Origin: an uncultured Clostridia bacterium
GTDB lineage: Bacteria; Bacillota; Clostridia; Oscillospirales; Oscillospiraceae
NCBI GenBank assembly: GCA_946619065.1
Contig: CAMOLY010000030.1
Span: 1 to 9,777, forward strand
DNA: 9,777 nucleotides
Reading direction: 5' to 3'
Shown here: positions 1 to 4,851 of the stretch, one piece after another
Position numbering within the stretch: the stretch's first letter is position 1
How the letters are laid out: each line of letters begins with the position of its first letter
The notes under the pieces: model-generated
Seen by the model: the letters and a program-made list of their open reading frames with translations, nothing else
What the model was told of the DNA's origin: nothing
The model's database searches: none
Translations under genes and position numbers: made by a program

Positions 1-68
1 CAGCGGCAGCTGCGGGTCAGCGGCAGCTGCGGGTCAGCGGCAGCTGCGGGTCAGCAGCTGCTATTGGT
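1..68. repeat. 17-bp tandem repeat, three exact copies plus one degenerate
   Basis: Three exact, adjacent copies of the unit CAGCGGCAGCTGCGGGT occupy 1-17, 18-34 and 35-51. A fourth, diverged copy (CAGCAGCTGCTATTGGT) occupies 52-68. The array may extend beyond the left edge of the window. Each exact unit holds the palindrome GCAGCTGC, and the fourth copy holds AGCAGCTGCT. No open frame with coding character covers it. It lies about 70 bp upstream of the argS promoter, so a regulatory effect is possible but not shown. Confidence 0.9.
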
Positions 69-81
69 CAGAGGCCACTAC

Positions 82-141
82 GGTGACTCGTTCAGCATCC
101 CCTCTGGTGACTGTTCACTATTGACTAAAAAATGATTGCCT
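82..141. repeat. Degenerate GGTGACT / ATTGCCT short-repeat region upstream of argS
   Basis: GGTGACT occurs at 82-88 and 106-112. The second copy is preceded by GCATCCCCT (95-103). CTATTGACTAA occurs at 118-128 and ATTGCCT at 135-141. The same words in the same order (GCATCCCCT, GGTGACT, then CTATTGCCTAA) make up the spacer before tsaD at 2448-2591. This stretch therefore looks like a shorter, decayed relative of that array. The last ATTGCCT overlaps the argS -35 hexamer. Confidence 0.6.
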
Positions 142-164
142 TTTTGCGTGGGCTCTGCTATAAT
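136..164 (+). promoter_or_regulatory. Sigma-A promoter of argS (extended -10)
   Basis: A perfect -10 hexamer TATAAT lies at 159-164, preceded by TGC to give an extended -10 (TGCTATAAT, 156-164). A -35 hexamer TTGCCT (136-141, 4/6 match to consensus) sits exactly 17 bp upstream. Transcription should begin near 171, giving a leader of only about 25 nt. That leaves no room for a T-box or other riboswitch between this promoter and argS. Confidence 0.85.
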
Positions 165-196
165 ATGGTGAAAAATTATGAAGCAGGGTGATTACC

Positions 197-1951
197 ATGG
201 AAAAAATCCTGAATCTGATCTCTCAGCGGGTCTCCGCTGCCTTTGAACGGGCGGGGTATGACGCCGCTTATGGGCGGGTGACGGTGTCGAACCGGCCGGA
301 TCTGTGCGAATACCAGTGCAACGGCGCGATGCCGGCTGCCAAGGCCTATCACAAGGCGCCGATCCAGATCGCAGAAGACGTCGCAGCGGCCCTGCAGGAC
401 GAGGCGGCCTTCTCTCAGGCGGAGGCGGTCAAGCCCGGATTTCTGAATCTGCGGCTCAACCCGGACTGGCTTGCAGGCTATCTGGAGCAGATGCGCACCG
501 CTCCCCGCTTCGGCGTGGAGCCGGATCCGAAGGCCGGAACCGTCGTGATCGACTACGGCGGACCAAACGTGGCCAAGCCCCTGCACATCGGGCATCTGCG
601 CTCGGCCATCATCGGCGAGAGCATCAAGCGGATCCAGCGCTTTTTCGGCAATACTGCCATCGGAGATATCCACCTGGGCGACTGGGGCTTGCAGATGGGT
701 CTGATCATTGCCGAGCTGCGCGCGCGCAAGCCGGATCTGCCCTATTTTGACGAGAGCTTCAAGGGGGACTATCCCGCCGAAGCGCCGTTCACGATCTCCG
801 ATCTGGAGGAGATCTATCCCGCCGCCTCCGCCAAGTCCAAGACGGACGAGGCCTTTGCCGCCAGGGCCCACGACGCGACCTACGAGCTGCAAAACGGCCG
901 CCGCGGCTACCGCGCCCTCTGGGAGAAGATCATGGAGATCTCCACCGCGGATCTGCGGAAAAACTACGACCGTCTCGGGGTCAGCTTCGAGAGCTGGCTC
1001 GGCGAGAGCGACGCCCAGCCCTATATTCCCCCGATGCTGGACCGGATGCGCGAGATGGGTATTCTGGTTCAGAGCGAGGGCGCCAAGGTCATCGAGGTCC
1101 AGGAGCCGACCGACACCAAGGAGGTCCCGCCCTGCATCATCATGAAGTCCGACGGCGCGACCCTGTACGCGACGACGGATCTGGCCACGATCTGGCAGCG
1201 GGCGCAGGATTTCAGGCCCGCAAAAATCCTCTACGTGGTGGACAAGCGGCAGAGCCTGCACTTTGAGCAGGTCTTCCGGGCAGCCCGGAAGGCGGAGCTG
1301 GTCTCACCCGAGACTGTGATGCGCCACATCGGCTTCGGCACGATGAACGGCAAGGACGGCAAGCCCTTTAAGACCCGCGCCGGCGGCGTGATGCGACTGG
1401 AGACCCTGATCGGCGAAATCACCGATTTCGTCCGCGCAAAGGTTGTGGAAAACCAGCTGGTCGCGGCCGACGAGGTGGAGGAAACCACCGCAAAGATCGC
1501 GATGGCAGCGCTCAAGTACGGCGATCTGAGCAACCAGCCCACCAAGGACTATATCTTCGATCTGGACCGCTTTGCCGCCTTCGAGGGCAACACAGGGCCC
1601 TATATCCTCTATACGATCGTCCGCATTCAGTCCATCCTCTCCCGCTTCGGCGCCTGGGAGGATCTGCCGATCCGCACCCCGCTGACAGCCGAGGCCAAGG
1701 ATCTGATGCTGGCTCTGACCCGGTTTGCCGAGGTCACGGAGCTCGCCTACCGCGACGACGCGCCGAATCTGATCTGCGCCTATATCTATGAGCTGGCCGG
1801 CTGCGCGAACAAGTTCTACCATGAGACGCGCATTCTGACCGAAGCGGATCCGGAGAAGCAGAAGGGCTATATCGCGCTGATCGCCCTGACCAAGGGCGTA
1901 CTGGACACCTGCATCGACCTGCTGGGCTTCTCCGCGCCGGAGAAGATGTGA
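197..1951 (+). CDS. argS: Arginyl-tRNA synthetase
   Basis: This cytoplasmic class I aminoacyl-tRNA synthetase attaches arginine to tRNA-Arg using ATP. The protein has 584 residues, a normal length for ArgS. Its N-terminal Add-1-like region contains the NRPDLCEYQCNGAMP stretch typical of ArgS tRNA-binding domains. The class I HIGH signature is exact at residues 130-133, in the context AKPLHIGHLRS. A canonical KMSKS is absent, as in many ArgS proteins. The equivalent loop is probably DGKPFKTRAGG, around residues 387-397. The C-terminal part resembles a DALR anticodon-binding helical domain (PNLICAYIYELAGCANKFYH). ATG at 197 is preferred over an in-frame GTG at 188, because the Shine-Dalgarno-like AGGGTGA (185-191) is 5 nt before the ATG and would overlap the GTG. 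The gene follows a strong promoter and its stop overlaps the rimI start. Identification is firm. Confidence 0.97.
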   Translation: MEKILNLISQRVSAAFERAGYDAAYGRVTVSNRPDLCEYQCNGAMPAAKAYHKAPIQIAEDVAAALQDEAAFSQAEAVKPGFLNLRLNPDWLAGYLEQMRTAPRFGVEPDPKAGTVVIDYGGPNVAKPLHIGHLRSAIIGESIKRIQRFFGNTAIGDIHLGDWGLQMGLIIAELRARKPDLPYFDESFKGDYPAEAPFTISDLEEIYPAASAKSKTDEAFAARAHDATYELQNGRRGYRALWEKIMEISTADLRKNYDRLGVSFESWLGESDAQPYIPPMLDRMREMGILVQSEGAKVIEVQEPTDTKEVPPCIIMKSDGATLYATTDLATIWQRAQDFRPAKILYVVDKRQSLHFEQVFRAARKAELVSPETVMRHIGFGTMNGKDGKPFKTRAGGVMRLETLIGEITDFVRAKVVENQLVAADEVEETTAKIAMAALKYGDLSNQPTKDYIFDLDRFAAFEGNTGPYILYTIVRIQSILSRFGAWEDLPIRTPLTAEAKDLMLALTRFAEVTELAYRDDAPNLICAYIYELAGCANKFYHETRILTEADPEKQKGYIALIALTKGVLDTCIDLLGFSAPEKM

Positions 1952-2391
1952 TGCGGATTCTGCCGATGGACGGTTCCGCGGCGGCGCAGGTGGCAGCCCT
2001 GGAGCGGGAGACCTTCTCTCTGCCCTGGGACGAGCCCTCGATCCGGGCGGAGCTGGACAATCCGCTGAGCCTGTGGCTGACTGCCCTGGACGGCGGGACG
2101 GTTCTGGGCTATGTCGGGTCCCAGACCTGCTTTGATGACACGGACATTCTGAACGTGGCGGTCCGGCCGGACTGCCGCAGGCGCGGAATTGCCGAGGCCC
2201 TGATGCGGGAGCTGGAGCGTCTGCTCCCGCTCCGCGGCGCGGAACGGATCACGCTGGAAGTGCGCGCGTCGAACGACCCGGCCATCTGCCTTTACGAAAA
2301 GCTTGGCTACGCCCAGGTAGGTCTGCGGAAGGGCTACTACGAAAAACCCCGCGAGGACGCAATCATCATGCAGAAGGAACTGGCCGGGTGA
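1951..2391 (+). CDS. rimI: RimI-type GNAT N-acetyltransferase
   Basis: This 146-residue GNAT-fold protein resembles RimI, which acetylates the N-terminal alanine of ribosomal protein S18 in E. coli. In Firmicutes the gene is usually found with t6A genes. The acetyl-CoA pyrophosphate-binding motif is RRRGIAEAL (residues 76-84), with Ala where the second Gly of the usual motif sits. The E. coli catalytic residues Glu103 and Tyr115 fall at the same numbers here, in LEVRASN and LYEKLGY. The ATG at 1951 shares one base with the argS stop (TGATG), indicating translational coupling. GGAG (1939-1942) lies 8 nt upstream. A GTG at 1948 is an alternative start. The nearest t6A gene is tsaD, 311 bp downstream. 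The family call is firm. The S18 substrate is inferred from E. coli, and other N-terminal targets are possible. Confidence 0.88.
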   Translation: MRILPMDGSAAAQVAALERETFSLPWDEPSIRAELDNPLSLWLTALDGGTVLGYVGSQTCFDDTDILNVAVRPDCRRRGIAEALMRELERLLPLRGAERITLEVRASNDPAICLYEKLGYAQVGLRKGYYEKPREDAIIMQKELAG

Positions 2392-2418
2392 CGGGTCCCG
2401 TGGCGCACTGAACTCGAA

Positions 2419-2464
2419 GAGTCACGAAGTATGTGCGCCGCTGCGACGCATCCCCTGGTGACTC
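2419..2464. repeat. Imperfect inverted repeat downstream of rimI
   Basis: GAGTCAC (2419-2425) and GTGACTC (2458-2464) are perfect 7-bp inverted arms. Inside them ATGTG (2431-2435) can pair with CGCAT (2447-2451), with one G-T wobble. The right arm is also part of a GGTGACT repeat word. No run of T follows, so this is not an intrinsic terminator. It may simply reflect short-repeat words present in both orientations. Confidence 0.45.
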
Positions 2465-2500
2465 GTACACCCGTCCCCTAGTGACTGGTGACTGGTGACT
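2448..2500. repeat. GGTGACT 7-bp repeat cluster in the rimI-tsaD spacer
   Basis: GGTGACT is at 2457-2463, AGTGACT at 2480-2486, and two more GGTGACT copies follow directly at 2487-2493 and 2494-2500. The last three form a perfect 7-bp period apart from one base. GCATCCCCT precedes the first copy, as it does upstream of argS. No protein-coding signal is visible here. Confidence 0.8.
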
Positions 2501-2510
2501 CGTAACCCTC

Positions 2511-2612
2511 GTCCCCTATTGCCTATTGCCTGTTGCCTATTGCCTAAGCTCCCCGTCCCCTATTGCCTATTGCCTATTGCCTATTGCCTAAGCTCCCCGT
2601 CCCCTATTGCCT
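2511..2612. repeat. 44-bp tandem duplication built from TATTGCC heptamers
   Basis: Two adjacent 44-bp units (2511-2554 and 2555-2598) differ at a single base (G at 2532, A at 2576). A third copy begins at 2599 and is recognisable for 14 bp. Each unit consists of GTCCCC, four TATTGCC-type heptamers, and TAAGCTCCCC. The array thus has a 7-bp period nested in a 44-bp period. Units abut with no unique spacers, so it is not a CRISPR. Further heptamer copies occur at 2663-2685, just before tsaD. Confidence 0.92.
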
Positions 2613-2619
2613 GCTCTGC

Positions 2620-2662
2620 ATAAGTTCCGGCAGCCAAATCAAAGATTTGGGCCGTCACTTAT
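2620..2662. repeat. 43-bp imperfect palindrome upstream of tsaD
   Basis: This segment can fold into one long hairpin of 17 base pairs. ATAAGT (2620-2625) pairs with ACTTAT (2657-2662), then there is a 2x2 mismatch. CGGC (2628-2631) pairs with GCCG (2651-2654), followed by a 2-nt bulge at 2632-2633. CCAAATC (2634-2640) pairs with GATTTGG (2644-2650) around an AAA loop. Heptamer repeats flank it on both sides, as if it had inserted into the array. It lacks a downstream U-tract, so a terminator role is unlikely. A REP-like or MITE-like dispersed palindrome is the better reading. Confidence 0.75.
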
Positions 2663-2702
2663 ATTGCCTGATGCCTATTGCCTAAACCAAAACGGAGTAC
2701 CT

Positions 2703-3845
2703 ATGAACATTCTTGCAATTGAATCCTCCTGCGATGAGACCGCTGTGGCGGTGGTGCGGGACGGGCGGCAGGTGCTGGCCGACTGCATCTCCTCGCAGGT
2801 GGACATCCATAAAATCTACGGAGGCGTGGTACCGGAAATTGCCTCACGCAAGCACATCGAGGCCATCTATCCGCTGGCGGATCAGGCGCTTCGGGACGCC
2901 GGGATCACCCGGCGGGAGATCGACGCCGTGGCGGTCACTTACGCGCCGGGGCTGATCGGCGCGGTGCTGGTGGGGGTCAATTTCGCCAAGGCAGCGGCCA
3001 TGGCCCTGGGCTTGCCGCTGATCCCGGTGCATCACATCCGGGGCCACATTGCCGCCAACTATCTGACATATCCCGATCTGGAGCCGCCGTTTCTGTGTCT
3101 GGTGGTCTCCGGTGGGCACACGATGCTGGTGGACGTGCGGGATTACACCGAGATGGAGATCCTGGGCGGGACCCGGGACGACGCGGCCGGGGAATGCTTC
3201 GACAAGATCGCCCGCGTACTCGGGATGCCCTACCCCGGCGGCGCGGCCCTGGACCGAATGAGCCAGGGCGCAGACGGGACCCGCTACCCGATGCCCCGGG
3301 CGAAGGTGGACGGGAATCCCCTCGACCTGTCCTTCTCCGGGCTCAAGACCGCGGCCATCAATCTGATCCACAAGGCTGTGCAGAAATATGGGGCGGACGC
3401 TTTCATCAACAGGTGCACGGATCGGGAGACCACCTCATCCGTCATCGGGCTTGCGGGGGACGCCCGATGCCACCTTCCCCTCAAGGGGAAGGCTTTGGAG
3501 GGGAAGGCGCTTGAGGAGGCCATCGACGTGCCGGCCCTGTGCGCCTCCGTCTCCGCCGCGGTGAGCAATGCCCTGGTGAGCCGGACGGTTCTGGCCCTGG
3601 AGCAGACCGGGCGGAAGACCCTGGCCGTGGCCGGCGGGGTGGCCGCCAACTCCCGGATCCGGGCAGACGTGCTCCGCGAGGCCGGAAAGCTTGGCGTCCG
3701 GGTCTGCCTGCCGGAGCTGCGGTTCTGCGGCGACAACGGTGCGATGATCGGCAGCCAGGCCTATTACGAATATCTCGCCGGGCACACGGCGGACATGACG
3801 CTCAACGCCTACGCGACAAAATCTCTGATCGGAGAACAGATATAA
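2703..3845 (+). CDS. tsaD: tRNA N6-adenosine threonylcarbamoyltransferase TsaD, with an in-frame insertion
   Basis: TsaD transfers the threonylcarbamoyl group from TC-AMP to A37 of ANN-decoding tRNAs to make t6A, working with TsaB and TsaE in bacteria. Family motifs appear in order: LAIESSCDET (residues 4-13), the metal-binding HHIRGH (His111 and His115, as in E. coli), VSGGHT (135-140), CFDKIARVLGMPYPGG, FSGLKTA, GGVAANSRIR, and CGDNGAMIG with metal ligand Asp344. The protein has 380 residues. The excess over the usual length of about 340 is explained by a 39-residue insertion at about 237-275, between the FSGLKT helix and the following helix. All motifs lie outside the insertion. ATG at 2703 is chosen because GGAG (2694-2697) lies 5 nt upstream and the protein then begins at the family's N-terminal motif. 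Upstream in-frame codons belong to repeat DNA. No clear dedicated promoter is visible, so read-through from argS-rimI is possible. Confidence 0.95.
   Translation: MNILAIESSCDETAVAVVRDGRQVLADCISSQVDIHKIYGGVVPEIASRKHIEAIYPLADQALRDAGITRREIDAVAVTYAPGLIGAVLVGVNFAKAAAMALGLPLIPVHHIRGHIAANYLTYPDLEPPFLCLVVSGGHTMLVDVRDYTEMEILGGTRDDAAGECFDKIARVLGMPYPGGAALDRMSQGADGTRYPMPRAKVDGNPLDLSFSGLKTAAINLIHKAVQKYGADAFINRCTDRETTSSVIGLAGDARCHLPLKGKALEGKALEEAIDVPALCASVSAAVSNALVSRTVLALEQTGRKTLAVAGGVAANSRIRADVLREAGKLGVRVCLPELRFCGDNGAMIGSQAYYEYLAGHTADMTLNAYATKSLIGEQI
3411..3527. repeat. Palindromic dispersed-repeat insertion within tsaD (39 codons, in frame)
   Basis: The extra segment of tsaD contains two strong inverted repeats. 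CATCGGGC (3443-3450) pairs with GCCCGATG (3462-3469). CCTTCCCCT (3473-3481) pairs with AGGGGAAGG (3484-3492). A weaker pair is ACGGAT (3417-3422) with ATCCGT (3437-3442). The encoded HLPLKGKAL is a peptide I recognise from memory as a typical translation of a repeat common in Clostridia intergenic DNA. The insertion is 117 nt, keeps the frame, and is bounded by the similar words CATCAAC (3404-3410) and CATCGAC (3521-3527). These may be a decayed target duplication. The exact boundaries are inferred. Confidence 0.75.
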
Positions 3846-3861
3846 AGGAGGAACTGCTTTG
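3846..3861 (+). promoter_or_regulatory. Strong ribosome binding site fixing a TTG start for the YitT-family gene
   Basis: AGGAGG (3846-3851) is a full Shine-Dalgarno match 7 nt before TTG (3859-3861). No ATG or GTG lies at suitable spacing, and a later start would remove the first predicted membrane helix. TTG is therefore the likely initiation codon. Confidence 0.85.
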
Positions 3862-4746
3862 AAACACACAAAAACATCTCCACTCAAGGCAATTAATTGG
3901 AAAACCGTCGGGATCGACACGATCTATGACATCATCGGCGGCATTCTCTACGGCATCGGCATCTACACCTTCGCCTCCGAGGCGGACTTCGCCCCCGGCG
4001 GCATCGCGGGTGTGGCGCTGATCATCCACCACTTCTTCAAGTGGGTCCCCATCGGCCTGTGCCAGCTGGTCATCAACATTCCGGTGGCGATCATCTGCTA
4101 TCGGATGCTCGGCCGGCAGTTCTTCATCAAATCTGCGCGGACCATGATCATCTCCACGCTGATCATCGACCTGGTGATGCCGCAGTTCCCGACCTATGAG
4201 AAAAACCGTCTGCTCTGCGCGATCTTCGCGGGCGTTCTCTCCGGCGCAGGCCTCGCGCTGGTCTACATGCGCGGCTCCTCCACCGGCGGCACCGACTTCA
4301 TCATCATGGCAATCCGCAAGAAGCTGCCCCACATGTCCATCGGCTCGATCTCGCTGGCGATTGACGGTTCCGTCATCATCCTCGGCGGCATTGTCTTTAA
4401 GCAGATTGAGGCCGTGCTTTTCGGCATCATCATGACCATCCTCTCCACGACGATCATTGACAAGCTGATGTACGGCACCAATTCTCAGCGCCAGCTTATG
4501 ATCATCAGCAACAAGGCAAAGGAGATCTCCGACCAGATCTGCAAGCAGACCGAGCGCGGGGCGACCCTGCTCAAGGGCGTTGGCGCCTACACCGGCGAGG
4601 AAAAGCTGGTCATCATGTGCCTGTGCTCCAAGACGGAGATGTTCCCGGTCCGCAGCATTGTCAAGTCCATCGACCCCCACGCAATGATCATGATCAGCAC
4701 CGTGGACGAGGCCTACGGACTCGGCTTCAACCCGCTGAACGATTAA
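3859..4746 (+). CDS. YitT-family integral membrane protein (DUF161 + DUF2179)
   Basis: This 295-residue protein has the two-part YitT architecture. The N-terminal about 200 residues are a multi-helix membrane region. Hydrophobic stretches include about residues 14-36, 50-80, 93-110, 115-135 and 170-210. A soluble C-terminal domain of about 80 residues resembles DUF2179, with ERGATLLKGVGAYTGEEKLVIMC and a final VDEAYGLGFNPLND. The SSTGGTDFI segment between helices is also typical of the family. The biochemical role of YitT proteins is not established, and a transport role is often guessed. The gene starts 13 nt after the tsaD stop and is very likely cotranscribed with it. A strong terminator follows. 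The family call is firm, but the function is unknown and the genus-level paralogue cannot be named. Confidence 0.9.
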   Translation: MKHTKTSPLKAINWKTVGIDTIYDIIGGILYGIGIYTFASEADFAPGGIAGVALIIHHFFKWVPIGLCQLVINIPVAIICYRMLGRQFFIKSARTMIISTLIIDLVMPQFPTYEKNRLLCAIFAGVLSGAGLALVYMRGSSTGGTDFIIMAIRKKLPHMSIGSISLAIDGSVIILGGIVFKQIEAVLFGIIMTILSTTIIDKLMYGTNSQRQLMIISNKAKEISDQICKQTERGATLLKGVGAYTGEEKLVIMCLCSKTEMFPVRSIVKSIDPHAMIMISTVDEAYGLGFNPLND

Positions 4747-4762
4747 ATACGATCGGTTTTCA

Positions 4763-4811
4763 CGAAAAACCCGGGATTTTCGGATTTCTCCGAAAAATCC
4801 CGGGTTTTTCG
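4763..4811. terminator. Bidirectional intrinsic terminator between convergent genes
   Basis: Arms 4763-4784 and 4789-4811 are complementary over 22 bp with one extra T in the right arm. The core is CCCGGGAT / ATCCCGGG, closed by a 4-nt loop. On the plus strand TTTTT (4805-4809) follows the GC core, ending the YitT-gene transcript. On the minus strand the A-run at 4765-4769 provides the U-tract for spoIIE. Symmetry and position between convergent genes support use in both directions. Confidence 0.92.
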
Positions 4812-4817
4812 CCCTGC

Positions 4818-4851
4818 TTCGACAGATTATGTTAACAAGATGTGTTATGAT
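4818..4851 (+). promoter_or_regulatory. Possible promoter with Spo0A-box-like site, antisense to spoIIE
   Basis: TTCGACA (4818-4824) is an exact reverse complement of the Spo0A box TGTCGAA. It lies 21 bp upstream of the -10-like TATGAT (4846-4851), which has an extended TG (TGTTATGAT). No ordinary -35 sits at 17 bp. Known Spo0A-activated sigma-A promoters have 21-22 bp spacing, which makes the geometry suggestive. Transcription would run into the 3' end of spoIIE in antisense. A 7-bp match can occur by chance. Confidence 0.25.

Noticed and set aside
165..196. T-box riboswitch before argS
   Set aside because: Only about 25 nt separate the predicted transcription start from the argS ATG, far too short for a T-box leader.
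176..1261. A 361-codon minus-strand frame opposite argS
   Set aside because: It has low-complexity composition and no motif or ribosome binding site. The plus strand encodes an unmistakable ArgS.
2391..2401. ACGGG-T-CCCGT after rimI as a terminator
   Set aside because: The loop is one base, the usable stem is short and no T-run follows.
2511..2612. Repeats considered as a CRISPR array
   Set aside because: The 44-bp units are directly adjacent with no unique spacers and are composed of 7-bp repeats. No cas gene is present.
2660..2665. TATATT as a -10 for tsaD
   Set aside because: It matches 5 of 6 bases, but the sequence 17 bp upstream (AATCAA) is not a -35, and the hexamer lies in the palindrome base. 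The evidence was too weak to call a promoter.
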